From Hoylesella buccalis ATCC 35310 (GTDB lineage Bacteria; Bacteroidota; Bacteroidia; Bacteroidales; Bacteroidaceae): a stretch of DNA of 64,000 nucleotides. The notes under the pieces were generated by a model, which was not told the origin of the DNA, ran no database searches, and saw nothing but the letters and a program-made list of their open reading frames with translations. Of the stretch, positions 8,791 to 17,534 are shown piece after piece (the first letter of the stretch is position 1; the number at the start of each line of letters is the position of its first letter). Position numbers and translations under genes: made by a program. Location: NCBI RefSeq assembly GCF_025151385.1, contig NZ_CP102287.1, positions 1,550,001 through 1,614,000 on the forward strand, read 5' to 3'.

Positions 8791-9909
8791 TTATCCTTCT
8801 TCCGCCTGCTCAAGCACTTGTTCTTGCGTTGTTTCGTCCTGTTTTTTCTCACGCGTAACATACTTCTGCCAATAAGCAATGAGCAGGGTTGTTAGCGGAA
8901 GAGCCACAATCAGACCAATGAATCCAAGCAATGTTCCCCATACAGACAGGGACAAAAGCAGGATGGCGGGATTGAGGTTCATGGCTTTTCCCATGATTTT
9001 AGGCGTGAGGACGGTATCACTAATCACCTGAACAATCAGGAACACGAGCATGGCCAAGCCAAAGACAATCCAGAAATTCTGACCCGTGTCAGCTGCTTTC
9101 AGCATGGACAGGAAGACCATTGGCACCAAAGCTAACGTGTGGAGGTAGGGCACCAGGTTCATAAATCCCATCATGATGCCAAGCGCAATGGCCATTGGGA
9201 AATTGATGATGGAGAGGCCAATGCCGAAGAGAATGCCTAAGATGAGTGAAACAAGTCCTTGTCCTCGGATGTAATTATTGAGTTCTCTTTCCACATCTTT
9301 CATCAACTCTTCCCAGAATGGACGATTCTTCTTCGGGAAAATGCGAATCCAGTTGTCGGTCAAAAATTCATAATCTTGCAAGATAAAGAAGGTATATAAT
9401 AAGGTGATTAACGAAGCGATGATGCTAATCACGACACTGGCCGTTTGTCCAAGCAAGGTAAATACCTTGGGCATCCCCGTTTTAAGAATGTCGCTGAAAT
9501 CCTTGCTCTTCATGAAGCTTTCTATTTCAGTGCGGTTTTTGGTAATCCACTGCGAGATGTAAGAGCCTAAGTCGCTACTGTGTGTGCTTTGATTAATCCA
9601 GTTGTTAAGGATGTCGTTGAGCTTGCCAAACTGTTCTATCATCGGTGGAATGATGGCATATACCAGTCCGCCAATCACCACAACCACGGCCAACATGGTG
9701 ATGATAATAGCAATGGCGCGAACTTTGACATGCATTTTATACTGTACAAACTTTACCAGTGGGTAGAGCAAGTAGGCAAAGAGCCAGGCCACAAAGAACG
9801 GTAGAAGCACACCACTCAGGTAGTTGACAAGGTATAATACGAAGAATATCAATAGCAGGACGGAGGCTATTCGTATAAATTTGTCAAAGGTGATTTCTTG
9901 TCTTTTCAT
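8791..9909 (-). CDS. AI-2E family transporter (PerM/UPF0118)
   Basis: The product is 372 residues with about eight membrane segments: two near the N-terminus (about 10-50), one around 65-87, and a cluster in the second half from about 150 to 340. An extracytoplasmic helical region of about 90-150 lies between them. The conserved central segment is GLVSLILGILFGIGLSIINF, followed by a PYLHTLALVPM loop. The family includes the TqsA autoinducer-2 exporter and Na+/H+ antiporter-like members, so the substrate cannot be assigned. The last 20 residues are Gln/Glu-rich. It follows tdk by 21 bp and converges on umuC. Confidence 0.85.
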   Translation of the reverse strand: MKRQEITFDKFIRIASVLLLIFFVLYLVNYLSGVLLPFFVAWLFAYLLYPLVKFVQYKMHVKVRAIAIIITMLAVVVVIGGLVYAIIPPMIEQFGKLNDILNNWINQSTHSSDLGSYISQWITKNRTEIESFMKSKDFSDILKTGMPKVFTLLGQTASVVISIIASLITLLYTFFILQDYEFLTDNWIRIFPKKNRPFWEELMKDVERELNNYIRGQGLVSLILGILFGIGLSIINFPMAIALGIMMGFMNLVPYLHTLALVPMVFLSMLKAADTGQNFWIVFGLAMLVFLIVQVISDTVLTPKIMGKAMNLNPAILLLSLSVWGTLLGFIGLIVALPLTTLLIAYWQKYVTREKKQDETTQEQVLEQAEEG

Positions 9910-9930
9910 ATTTTCGTAGATTGATGTATC

Positions 9931-10551
9931 CTATTTGAGCTTTTCTTCCTGTTGGGGAGCCACCGAAACGGATTGTTCTTCGAGCAAAGTCTTTTGATAA
10001 CATTCCCGACAAAGGGGTTCGTAGGTGAGCTTTTCGCCCAGCAAAACGCGCTTATCGTTCTGCACCAAGCGGTGGCTGATGTAAGCCAAAGCGCCGCATT
10101 TCACGCAGATGGCATGCACTTTGGTCACCTCATCAGCGATGGCACACAAGCCAGGAATGGGTCCGAAAGGCCGTCCTTGGAAATCCATGTCAAGTCCTGC
10201 GATGATCACGCGCACCCCTTTGTTGGCCAATTCGTTGCACACCTTGACGAGTCCATCATCGAAGAATTGGGCTTCATCGATACCCACGACATCCGCATCG
10301 GAAGACAATAACAAAATGCTTGACGATGAATCAACGGGAGTAGACTGAATGGCATGCTGGTCATGGCTCACCACATTCTCCTCGGAATAGCGGGTGTCTA
10401 TGGCGGGCTTGAATATCTCAACGCGCTGTTTGGCAAAGCTAGCCCGTCGCATGCGCCTAATCAGCTCTTCTGTCTTGCCCGAAAACATAGAGCCACATAT
10501 CACTTCTATTCTTCCTGGGCGATGTGATTCGCCTGTCAAATATTCCATCAT
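9931..10551 (-). CDS. tdk: Thymidine kinase, type II
   Basis: The product is 206 residues. It phosphorylates thymidine to dTMP in the salvage pathway. The P-loop is GSMFSGKT (residues 20-27). The catalytic glutamate Glu92 sits in GIDEAQFF. The zinc ribbon uses Cys148/Cys151 (CVKC) and Cys180/Cys183 (CREC). The lasso region around [10 protein letters not shown] completes the type II fold. The C-terminal 15 residues are a variable Gln/Glu-rich tail. It is divergent from rsmI and leads into the AI-2E transporter gene. The ATG at 10551 leaves only about 8 nt to the -7 element; the next in-frame Met is residue 2. Confidence 0.95.
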   Translation of the reverse strand: MMEYLTGESHRPGRIEVICGSMFSGKTEELIRRMRRASFAKQRVEIFKPAIDTRYSEENVVSHDQHAIQSTPVDSSSSILLLSSDADVVGIDEAQFFDDGLVKVCNELANKGVRVIIAGLDMDFQGRPFGPIPGLCAIADEVTKVHAICVKCGALAYISHRLVQNDKRVLLGEKLTYEPLCRECYQKTLLEEQSVSVAPQQEEKLK

Positions 10552-10558
10552 GTTGCTG

Positions 10559-10590
10559 CAAAAATACGAAGAGGAATTAAAAATTGCAAA
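10559..10590 (-). promoter_or_regulatory. tdk promoter
   Basis: On the minus strand, -33 TTTG (10590-10587) and -7 TATTTTTG (10566-10559) are 20 nt apart. The -7 ends 7 nt before the ATG, so the mRNA would be almost leaderless. Confidence 0.65.
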
Positions 10591-10605
10591 GAAATTGTCT
10601 GTTTT

Positions 10606-10636
10606 TTTGTTCGTCTTGATTATTTAACTATATTTG
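10606..10636 (+). promoter_or_regulatory. rsmI promoter
   Basis: -33 TTTG (10606-10609) and -7 TATATTTG (10629-10636) are 19 nt apart. The start codon at 10645 follows 8 nt after the -7, again giving a near-leaderless mRNA. It is divergent from the tdk promoter, with 15 bp between the two -33 boxes. Confidence 0.65.
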
Positions 10637-10644
10637 CGTTCTAT

Positions 10645-11346
10645 ATGGGAATATTGTACATCGTGCCCACCCCAGTGGGGAATATGGAAGATATGACGAT
10701 GCGAGCCATTCGCATTCTCAAGGAGGTGGACCTGGTGTTGGCAGAAGATACCAGGACATCGGGCAAGTTGTTGAAGCATTATGACATACAAAATCACTTG
10801 CTATCGCACCATAAGTTCAACGAACATGGCACTTCCGCGGGCATTGTAGAACGATTGAAAGCAGGCCAGAGCATAGCGCTCATCAGCGATGCGGGTACAC
10901 CTGGCATCAGCGACCCGGGGTTCTTTCTGGCGCGCGAGGCTGCAAAAGCAGGCATAACGGTACAAACACTGCCTGGAGCCACCGCTTGCATTCCGGCGAT
11001 TGTTTCATCCGGTTTGCCCTGTGACCGCTTCTGTTTCGAAGGCTTCTTGCCGCAGAAAAAAGGTCGACAAACACAGTTGGAGGCGCTCAAAGAAGAGCGT
11101 AGAACGATGGTTTTCTACGAGTCGCCCTATCGTTTGCTGAAAACATTACAGCAATTTGCCGATGTATTTGGCCCCGATCGCCCCGTGAGCGTGGCTCGTG
11201 AGATATCCAAACTGCACGAAGAGCATGTTCGAGGCACACTTGATGAGGTGATACAACATTTTAAAGAAGTTCCACCGCGAGGCGAAATCGTCATTGTGGT
11301 GGGTGGAGATAACAAGAATAAGAAACTTAAAACAGAACGAATATGA
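10645..11346 (+). CDS. rsmI: RsmI: 16S rRNA C1402 2'-O-methyltransferase
   Basis: The product is 233 residues of the tetrapyrrole-methylase fold. It methylates the ribose of C1402 in 16S rRNA with S-adenosylmethionine. Signature segments are YIVPTPVGNMEDMT at the N-terminus, AEDTRTSGKLL near residue 33, and the SAM-binding SDAGTPGISDPG near residue 80. E. coli RsmI is about 50 residues longer; the C-terminal extension is missing here, which I believe is usual in Bacteroidetes. It overlaps the next gene by 4 bp (ATGA), so the two are probably translationally coupled. Confidence 0.95.
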   Translation: MGILYIVPTPVGNMEDMTMRAIRILKEVDLVLAEDTRTSGKLLKHYDIQNHLLSHHKFNEHGTSAGIVERLKAGQSIALISDAGTPGISDPGFFLAREAAKAGITVQTLPGATACIPAIVSSGLPCDRFCFEGFLPQKKGRQTQLEALKEERRTMVFYESPYRLLKTLQQFADVFGPDRPVSVAREISKLHEEHVRGTLDEVIQHFKEVPPRGEIVIVVGGDNKNKKLKTERI

Positions 11347-12200
11347 AAAAGATTTTAAGCCTGGCCACCATTGCCATCTTTACTTTCGCATGCTTTGGAT
11401 GTCAGAACAACAAGAAAAACAGCGATTTGGAACAGGCGGCTCAAGCCGATTCTTTGCAGCAAGTCATCAGTCAGAAAGACAACGAAATCAATGACATGAT
11501 GGGTACGCTCAATGAAATCCAAGAGGGATTCAAGGAAATTAATGCGGCAGAAAACAGGGTTACCATCGCCAAAGAAGGTGAGGGCGCCAACAAAGGGCAG
11601 CAGATTCGTGAGGACATTCAGTTCATCGCCTCTACCATGAAGCGTAACCGCGAACTGATTGCCAAGCTCCGCAACCAACTGAAGCAAAGCTCCGTGAAGG
11701 GAGATGGTTTGAAAAAAGCATTGGACAGCCTCACCGCTCAGTTGGAAGAGAAAGACAAGCAGCTTCAGGAATTGCGTGCCGAACTGGATGCAAAGGATAT
11801 CCATATCTCCGAGTTGGATGAAACAATCAACAACCTGAACACCAATGTCAACAATTTGGCAACCGAGAGTTCGCAGAAATCACAGGTAATCAACAGCCAG
11901 GATAAGCAGCTTAACACCGCTTGGTTTGTGTTTGGTACACGAAAAGAGCTGAAAGAACAGCGAATCATCGAGGGTGATAAGGTGTTGCAGGCCAACTTCA
12001 ACAAGGATTATTTCACCAAGATTGACATCCGCGTGAACAAAGAAATCAAGTTGTACTCCAAGTCGGCTAAGGTTCTCACCATGCACCCATCCAGCAGTTA
12101 TCTGTTGCAGCGTGATGCCAACAAGCAGTATGTGCTTCGAATCACTAATCCAGAAATCTTCTGGAGTACCAGTAAGTACCTCGTTATTTTGGTGAGATAA
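11343..12200 (+). CDS. Coiled-coil lipoprotein
   Basis: The product is 285 residues. It starts with a lipoprotein signal ending in ACFGC (Cys20), then a long heptad-like coiled coil from about residue 30 to 190 rich in Gln, Glu, Lys and Asn. A compact beta-rich C-terminal domain follows, beginning near WFVFGTRKELKEQ and ending IFWSTSKYLVILVR. The layout suggests a surface or periplasmic spacer protein. It resembles the Bacteroides Cbp1 group of collagen-binding adhesins, but I assign that only tentatively. It overlaps rsmI by 4 bp and is closed by a strong terminator. Confidence 0.7.
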   Translation: MKKILSLATIAIFTFACFGCQNNKKNSDLEQAAQADSLQQVISQKDNEINDMMGTLNEIQEGFKEINAAENRVTIAKEGEGANKGQQIREDIQFIASTMKRNRELIAKLRNQLKQSSVKGDGLKKALDSLTAQLEEKDKQLQELRAELDAKDIHISELDETINNLNTNVNNLATESSQKSQVINSQDKQLNTAWFVFGTRKELKEQRIIEGDKVLQANFNKDYFTKIDIRVNKEIKLYSKSAKVLTMHPSSSYLLQRDANKQYVLRITNPEIFWSTSKYLVILVR

Positions 12201-12273
12201 GGCTGTCGAGAAACACACGCTTTCCCAGAAATAACGTACATGCGTCTGCCGGGAAGCAATAACTATACACCTC

Positions 12274-12314
12274 AATCCTCTTGCTCGGAACAGTCTGAGT
12301 AGGAGGATTTTTTA
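12274..12314 (+). terminator. Intrinsic terminator after the coiled-coil lipoprotein gene
   Basis: An arm beginning aatcctc (12274-12280) pairs with one ending gaggatt, extending inward with G-U pairs to about 15 bp, and is followed by a T run (12309-12313). It ends the rsmI operon. Confidence 0.8.
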
Positions 12315-12400
12315 TTGATGCCAACCGCTTCAACCACCCTATTGAAACCGCTCATTCTCCTTGTTGAAACGACTTTGAGACAGCTCAGCCTTGCAATGCC

Positions 12401-12853
12401 TTATCGTTTTGCTTTGAAAAACTGTTGCATCAGCTGCTTGCATTCCTCTTCCAGCACGCCACCCGTGACCGTTGCCTTGGTATGCAACACGTTTGGCGCG
12501 TACCGCTGATAGCCCCGTTTCTCATCGCCGGCCCCATACACGATGCGCGATACCTGCGCCCACCCCATGGCACCAGCGCACATCGGACAAGGCTCAACGG
12601 TGACGTAGAGAGTGCATTGGGGCAGATATTTGCCGCCAAGTTGAGCCGCTGCGGCCGTGATGGCCAGCATCTCTGCATGCGCCGTGACGTCGTTCAGGGT
12701 TTCTGTCTGGTTGTGTGCGCGTGCAATGATGCGTCCTTGGCACACAACGACAGCACCAATGGGTACTTCTCCTTCATCGTAGGCGGTATGAGCCTCTGCC
12801 AGTGCCTTTTGCATAAACTGTTCGTCTTGTTTGCGTTGTTCGTCGTCGGTCAT
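12401..12853 (-). CDS. tadA: tRNA-specific adenosine deaminase TadA
   Basis: The product is 150 residues from the ATG at 12853 (MTDDEQRKQDEQFM). The frame is open for 66 more codons upstream, but that runs through the divergent yraN promoter and into yraN, so I rejected it. The enzyme converts wobble A34 to inosine in tRNA-Arg. Zinc and catalytic residues are His59 and Glu61 in TAHAEML and Cys89/Cys92 in EPCPMC. Length and motifs match TadA; a general cytidine/guanine deaminase is the less likely alternative. Upstream on its strand is a -7-like TAAATTTG (12884-12877). Confidence 0.9.
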   Translation of the reverse strand: MTDDEQRKQDEQFMQKALAEAHTAYDEGEVPIGAVVVCQGRIIARAHNQTETLNDVTAHAEMLAITAAAAQLGGKYLPQCTLYVTVEPCPMCAGAMGWAQVSRIVYGAGDEKRGYQRYAPNVLHTKATVTGGVLEEECKQLMQQFFKAKR

Positions 12854-12894
12854 GGTCGTGTCTGTTTGTGTGCTTGCAAATTTACAACATTCTT

Positions 12895-12925
12895 TTTGAT
12901 GTGTGGAAGAAAAACCGTATTTTTG
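12895..12925 (+). promoter_or_regulatory. yraN-birA promoter
   Basis: -33 TTTG (12895-12898) and -7 TATTTTTG (12918-12925) are 19 nt apart. Initiation is expected near 12932, about 20 nt before the yraN ATG. Confidence 0.65.
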
Positions 12926-12952
12926 CAACACATCATCAGGGAGCATCAGGAC

Positions 12953-13327
12953 ATGGCTACACACAACAAATTTGGGAAATGGGGCGAAGATACAGCCGTC
13001 GATTACCTGCACAAGCAGGGATATACCATCCGCGAGCGTGGCTGGCGGCATGGTAAGTTCGAGATTGATATCATCGCGTTGTCGCCCGATGGCATTACCT
13101 GTGTGTTTGTTGAGGTGAAAACACGTCGGTCAGACGAGGTCGCCTTGCCCTCCGATGCCGTTGATGAGAAGAAGATGAGGAATCTCGGTATCGCGGCCGA
13201 TGTTTATGTAAAGATGTTTGACATACAAGAGGAGCTGCGCTTTGATGTCATTTCCATCCTGGGATCGACAGCCGAGAACATGCAGATAGAGCACTTCGAA
13301 GATGCCTTCAACCCTGTATTGTTATAA
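12953..13327 (+). CDS. yraN: YraN/UPF0102 endonuclease-like protein
   Basis: The product is 124 residues. I chose the ATG at 12953, just after a good promoter, because it gives the typical start MATHNKFGKWGED; the frame upstream overlaps tadA. The family has a Holliday-junction-resolvase/restriction-like core. Here Glu37 and Asp39 (KFEIDII) and Glu54/Lys56 (VEVKTR) form the PD-(D/E)xK-type site. The function is unproven, probably nucleic-acid processing. birA begins 6 bp after its stop. Confidence 0.9.
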   Translation: MATHNKFGKWGEDTAVDYLHKQGYTIRERGWRHGKFEIDIIALSPDGITCVFVEVKTRRSDEVALPSDAVDEKKMRNLGIAADVYVKMFDIQEELRFDVISILGSTAENMQIEHFEDAFNPVLL

Positions 13328-13333
13328 CCAAAA

Positions 13334-14065
13334 ATGCGTATCAAACTGGTCAAACTCAATGAGGTAGACTCTACCAATGTGTACCTTTGCGAACACGCTG
13401 ATTGTTTCAACGAAGAGATGGTGGTCGTTCAGGCCGATTATCAGACGAGCGGTAAGGGACAAGGACAGAATGGTTGGGAAAGTCAGGCAGGGAAAAATTT
13501 GCTGTATTCCCTGCTGGTTCATCCCCAAAAGCTGCCTGTAAAAATTCAATTCTTTTTGTCTATGGCTGGTGCTTTGTCCATTAAAGCCGTATTAGACGAA
13601 TATGTTGACAATATTACCCTTAAATGGCCGAATGACATCTACTGGAAAGACAGCAAACTGAGTGGCACGCTCATCGAGTTAAGCGTACACTCACAGGTCA
13701 TTCAACGCTGTATCTATGGAGTGGGGCTCAACGTCAATCAGGCGGTCTTTGAGAGCGATGCGCCCAATCCAGTGTCCTTAGCGCAGATTGTGGGACATGA
13801 GTTGGACCGCGACAAGCTGCTTCATCAACTTATCAACGCATTCGAGCAATATTACAATTGCTTGGAAGAAGGAGCGTTCGACGAAATCTCCAACCAGTAT
13901 CATGCCGCGCTGTATCGGCGGGAGGGCGTGCATCCTTATCGCGACCGTGAAGGCTGTTTCCAGGCTTCCATCGTGACGGTGGAACCCGATGGCCGACTGG
14001 TGTTGAAAGATACCGATGGGTGCATGAGAGGTTACTATCTTAAAGAGGTGGAATTTATTACATAA
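13334..14065 (+). CDS. birA: Biotin-[acetyl-CoA carboxylase] ligase (single-function BirA)
   Basis: The product is 243 residues. It activates biotin to biotinyl-AMP and attaches it to carboxylase carrier domains. The biotinyl-AMP loop is SGKGQGQNGW (39-48), a variant of GRGRRGR. The adenylate segment is KWPNDIYW (97-104) and KLSGTLIEL (108-116) follows. There is no N-terminal winged helix, so it should not repress transcription as E. coli BirA does. It sits 6 bp after yraN. A dispersed repeat lies just after its stop. Confidence 0.92.
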   Translation: MRIKLVKLNEVDSTNVYLCEHADCFNEEMVVVQADYQTSGKGQGQNGWESQAGKNLLYSLLVHPQKLPVKIQFFLSMAGALSIKAVLDEYVDNITLKWPNDIYWKDSKLSGTLIELSVHSQVIQRCIYGVGLNVNQAVFESDAPNPVSLAQIVGHELDRDKLLHQLINAFEQYYNCLEEGAFDEISNQYHAALYRREGVHPYRDREGCFQASIVTVEPDGRLVLKDTDGCMRGYYLKEVEFIT

Positions 14066-14066
14066 A

Positions 14067-14125
14067 ATAGGCTGCGCCTTAACAAAGTAAACAAGTTTCC
14101 TTTGTATTCGGCTTGCGCTATTTTT
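14067..14125. repeat. Copy of a dispersed repeat (aacaaagtaaacaagtttcc family)
   Basis: This matches the tandem copies at 30249-30380 over most of its length, including the central near-palindrome caaag-t-aaac-aa-gttt-c-ctttg. The last part (gctattttt) is a weak version of the TATCTTTG found there. It occupies most of the 97-bp birA-pyrH gap. Confidence 0.75.
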
Positions 14126-14162
14126 AAAAACAGAATCAATCAAACGAACATTTATAAGCAAT

Positions 14163-14873
14163 ATGGTAAAGTTTAAACGTATACTCTTGAAGTTGAGTGG
14201 AGAAAGCCTGATGGGCAGTCAGAGCTATGGAATCGACCCCAATCGGCTCGCCGACTATGCCCAACAAATTAAGGAAGTGCACGACATGGGCGTGCAGGTA
14301 AGCATCGTCATCGGTGGCGGAAACATATTCAGAGGACTGAGCGGGTCGCAGAAAGGCTTTGACCGCGTAAAGGGTGACCAGATGGGTATGTGCGCTACAG
14401 TGATCAACTCCTTGGCATTGAGTTCCGCATTAGGTGCGATTGGCGTTAAAAACAAGGTGATGACAGCCATTCGCATGGAACCTATTGGCGAGTATTACAA
14501 CAAATGGAAGGCCATTGAGGCGATGGAAAACGGACTGGTTTGCATCTTTTCGTGTGGAACGGGTTCACCCTATTTCACCACAGACACGGGCAGTTCGCTG
14601 CGTGGCATCGAGATTGAAGCCGACGTCATGCTCAAAGGTACGCGCGTTGACGGCGTGTACACAGCCGACCCGGAGAAAGATCCCACGGCTACGAAGTTTG
14701 ACGACATCACCTTTGACGAGGTGTATAACCGCCATCTGAAGGTGATGGATCTCACCGCTACGGCCATGTGCAAGGAAAACAACCTCCCGGTCTATGTGTT
14801 CAACATGGATGTGGTTGGCAACCTGAAGAAGGTACTGGAAGGCGAACCCATAGGCACTTTGGTCCACAATTAG
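14163..14873 (+). CDS. pyrH: Uridylate kinase
   Basis: The product is 236 residues of the amino-acid-kinase fold. It converts UMP to UDP with ATP. The ATP-binding KLSGES lies at the N-terminus (about 10-15). GGGNIFRG (about 52-59) and the UMP-binding segment TGSPYFTTDTGSSLRG (about 138-153) follow, then MLKGTRVDGVYTADP. Length and motifs match bacterial PyrH. It converges on sucD across 373 bp that hold two strong inverted repeats. Confidence 0.96.
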   Translation: MVKFKRILLKLSGESLMGSQSYGIDPNRLADYAQQIKEVHDMGVQVSIVIGGGNIFRGLSGSQKGFDRVKGDQMGMCATVINSLALSSALGAIGVKNKVMTAIRMEPIGEYYNKWKAIEAMENGLVCIFSCGTGSPYFTTDTGSSLRGIEIEADVMLKGTRVDGVYTADPEKDPTATKFDDITFDEVYNRHLKVMDLTATAMCKENNLPVYVFNMDVVGNLKKVLEGEPIGTLVHN

Positions 14874-14888
14874 GCTGATGTAAAATAA

Positions 14889-14950
14889 GGTTCTTCCGTT
14901 AAATGCCATTCGCTTGTCATGCAGAACGTATCGCTTTCATCGGAAGAACC
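14889..14950. terminator. Inverted repeat after pyrH
   Basis: ggttcttccg (14889-14898) is the exact reverse complement of cggaagaacc (14941-14950), with 42 nt between. No T run follows, so a terminator role is uncertain. Confidence 0.4.
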
Positions 14951-15098
14951 ACCGCTATGGCATGAAGCCCACGGCTGCTTCCGCTATATGTTTTAGTTCA
15001 TGGCAGTCTAAATCAGCAAGAACAAGAATGCCATGATCGAAGGGAGGAAAAAAAGGAAAGTTCTCCCCCACTCTCCCTCTCCAAACAAACTCATTGCA

Positions 15099-15155
15099 TT
15101 AAGCCCCTTAAAGCATGCAGATTGGCGTGCAATCTACATGCTTTAAGGGGCTTAA
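15099..15155. terminator. Large bidirectional hairpin between pyrH and sucD
   Basis: A perfect 19-bp inverted repeat (arms 15099-15117 and 15137-15155) contains the words aagcccctta and catgctttaa. Its loop holds a further 5-bp stem (agatt / aatct). It could stop transcription from both converging genes. The arm word is shared with the tandem repeat at 3882. Confidence 0.65.
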
Positions 15156-15246
15156 CTCTATGCTTTTGTTTCAACATCCGGAACAAGTAGGAAAGTCAAG
15201 CGTTACACGTTAGCTTATCCTACTCGCTCTCTGATATTGACAGCTG

Positions 15247-16113
15247 TTACATACGCTCTTTCAACAAGGCAGGAATTTCGCAGGTTTCGCGAGCCACTGG
15301 CACGCCTGCGGCTTCAAAAGCGGCTATCTTCTCGGCAGCCGTTCCCGAACCACTGGAAATAATGGCACCCGCATGTCCCATTTGTTTGCCCTTCGGAGCC
15401 TCACGTCCAGAAATGAAAGCCACCACGGGTTTGGTCACATGCTGTTTGATATAGTCGGCTGCACGCTCTTCTGCGTCGCCACCAATCTCACCAATAAGGG
15501 CGATACTGTCGGTCTCTGGGTCGTTTTGGAACATCTCCAACAAGTCTTGGAAATACAAACCCACGATGGGATCGCCACCTACACCCACTGCGGTAGACTG
15601 TCCAAAGCCAGCAGCAGTGAGGTCGGCAACCACCTGATAGGTCAATGTTCCACTACGACTAATCACACCCGTGTGCCCCTTCTTAAAGATATTGGTTGGC
15701 ATAATGCCCACCATACTCTGTTCAGGAGAAATCAATCCCGGGCAGTTAGGACCTATCAACTTGGCTCCTTTGTCGGAGATGTAACGATAAGCCTCAACAA
15801 CATCCAACGTTGGCACGCCCTCTGTAATACAAATAATCAACTGAATGCCGGCATCGGCAGCCTCGAGCATGGCGTCTTTGGCAAAAGCTGCTGGCACAAA
15901 AATCACCGAAGTGTTCGCACCCGTAGCCTTGACTGCATCTTTTACCGTATTAAAAACAGGAATCCCTGCAACCTCTTGTCCAGCCTTGCCAGGCGAAGTT
16001 CCGCCTACCACATTGGTTCCGTACTCCTTCATTTTCGTGGCATGAAAACTGCCATCGCGTCCAGTAATTCCTTGGACAATTAACTTTGTATCGTGATTAA
16101 TTAATATACTCAT
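15247..16113 (-). CDS. sucD: Succinyl-CoA ligase, alpha subunit
   Basis: The product is 288 residues. It contributes the CoA-binding and phospho-histidine half of succinyl-CoA synthetase in the TCA cycle. The CoA/Rossmann segment [10 protein letters not shown] is near residue 15, VGVGGDP near 177, and the phosphorylated histidine is His247 in MGHAGAI, matching His246 of E. coli. It lies 30 bp after sucC and is co-transcribed with it. In Prevotella-type bacteria the pair probably serves the fumarate-succinate branch; that last point is inference. Confidence 0.96.
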   Translation of the reverse strand: MSILINHDTKLIVQGITGRDGSFHATKMKEYGTNVVGGTSPGKAGQEVAGIPVFNTVKDAVKATGANTSVIFVPAAFAKDAMLEAADAGIQLIICITEGVPTLDVVEAYRYISDKGAKLIGPNCPGLISPEQSMVGIMPTNIFKKGHTGVISRSGTLTYQVVADLTAAGFGQSTAVGVGGDPIVGLYFQDLLEMFQNDPETDSIALIGEIGGDAEERAADYIKQHVTKPVVAFISGREAPKGKQMGHAGAIISSGSGTAAEKIAAFEAAGVPVARETCEIPALLKERM

Positions 16114-16143
16114 CGCTTTATAGATTTAACATGGTTAGATATC

Positions 16144-17292
16144 TTATTTGTTCATGCACTGTTGAGCCAGCTCTACGGCTTTTTTACCAGCCTCGCTCAT
16201 GGTCTTAGCCACATGGAACTTGGTTCCTTTCAACAACTCGCGACCCTCCGCTTCATTGGTACCAGTGAGTCGGATAACGATTGGCATGTCGGTATCGAGC
16301 ATCTTAAACGCTTCTATTAGTCCCTTTGCCACATCGTCGCAACGTGTAATACCGCCAAAGATATTGATGAGAACCACCCGTACATGACTGTCACTGAGCA
16401 ACAGTTTCATCGCCTCGACAATCTTCGTAGGATTAGAACTACCGCCAATATCCAAGAAATTGGCAGGGTTACCGCCATACAGCTTAATCATATCCATGGT
16501 TGCCATGGCCAGTCCGGCACCGTTCACCATGCATCCAATCTCACCACCAAGGTTGACATAACTAAATCCTTTGTCTTTGGCATCCTGCTCCTTGCGCTCT
16601 TCTGCCGTAGGCTCAAAGAGTTCGAAAACATCAGGATGACGATACAAGGCATTGTTATCGAAAGTCATCTTGGCATCAATCGCCTTCACCTCCCCACTCT
16701 TGGTCACTACTAATGGATTGATTTCTGCCAACGAAGCATCTTTCTCTTTGAAGAGACGGTACAGATTTTGGAAAACTGGAACGGCCTGCTTCACTAACGC
16801 TTTGTCATCGAAAAGACAAAAAGCAGCTTCTCTTGCCAAGTAATCGGGCATGCCAATGAGCGGATCAATAGGTATCTTGTGGATTTTTTCGGGTGTATTT
16901 TTAGCAACTGACTCGATGTCCATACCACCCTCACGACTTAACATCAGAATGGCAGACTTTACTTTTCGGTCGATGACAATACTTACATAATACTCTGACG
17001 CGATATCAATAGCTTCGCCAACCAAGATACGATCGACGGTAAAGCCTTTGATATCCATACCTAAAATTTGAGAAGCATATTCTTTCAGTTGTTCTTCTCC
17101 TTTAGCAACCTTCACGCCGCCAGCCTTTCCACGGCCACCTGTATGCACTTGTGCCTTTACAACTGCACGCTCTGATCCTAAGGATTGGTAAGCTGATACG
17201 GCCTCATCGACCGTCCGACACAATACACTCTTGTCAACTGGCAAATGGTACTGTGCAAACAAGGCTTTCGCCTGATATTCATGAACCTTCAT
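16144..17292 (-). CDS. sucC: Succinyl-CoA ligase, beta subunit
   Basis: The product is 382 residues with an N-terminal ATP-grasp domain (MKVHEYQAKALF at the start, glycine-rich VHTGGRGKAGGVK near 51-63). The C-terminal CoA-ligase domain includes ANFLDIGG and INIFGGITRCD. It binds the nucleotide and succinate and pairs with SucD downstream. The typical length is about 388 residues. It is the first gene of the sucCD operon, transcribed away from the large barrel gene at 17534. Confidence 0.96.
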   Translation of the reverse strand: MKVHEYQAKALFAQYHLPVDKSVLCRTVDEAVSAYQSLGSERAVVKAQVHTGGRGKAGGVKVAKGEEQLKEYASQILGMDIKGFTVDRILVGEAIDIASEYYVSIVIDRKVKSAILMLSREGGMDIESVAKNTPEKIHKIPIDPLIGMPDYLAREAAFCLFDDKALVKQAVPVFQNLYRLFKEKDASLAEINPLVVTKSGEVKAIDAKMTFDNNALYRHPDVFELFEPTAEERKEQDAKDKGFSYVNLGGEIGCMVNGAGLAMATMDMIKLYGGNPANFLDIGGSSNPTKIVEAMKLLLSDSHVRVVLINIFGGITRCDDVAKGLIEAFKMLDTDMPIVIRLTGTNEAEGRELLKGTKFHVAKTMSEAGKKAVELAQQCMNK

Positions 17293-17331
17293 GGCAATTT
17301 GTTTTGTTAGTAAATAGTTTTGTTAACCTTG

Positions 17332-17365
17332 CAAATATAATGCTTTTTTTGTGTACGATGACAAA
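17332..17365 (-). promoter_or_regulatory. Candidate sucCD promoter
   Basis: On the minus strand, -7 TATATTTG (17339-17332) has a TTTG at 17365-17362. Spacing is 22 nt, slightly long for the consensus. The start codon is about 40 bp downstream. Confidence 0.45.
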
Positions 17366-17506
17366 AAAGGATAAAAATCACAACTCGAAATGTTAACGAT
17401 TTAAAATGACGGGGACATTGGCTGTGACAAAATCGTAGGCGGTGGTAAATTTTCCGCCCAAAATTAAACTTTATTGCTTTTTGAACATCACATATAATAA
17501 GGTATC

Positions 17507-17534
17507 TCGACCCTGGAAACCACAACAGGGTCGA
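17507..17534 (+). promoter_or_regulatory. Hairpin abutting the first ATG of the barrel gene
   Basis: tcgaccctg (17507-17515) is the exact reverse complement of cagggtcga (17526-17534), with a 10-nt loop. The second arm ends in the A of the ATG at 17534, so ribosome access to that start would be blocked when it is folded. The next in-frame ATG (17561) lies outside the hairpin. Confidence 0.5.

Noticed and set aside
12425-12952. Upstream extension of yraN
   Set aside because: The extra codons are antisense to tadA; the ATG at 12953 follows a good promoter and gives the usual YraN start.
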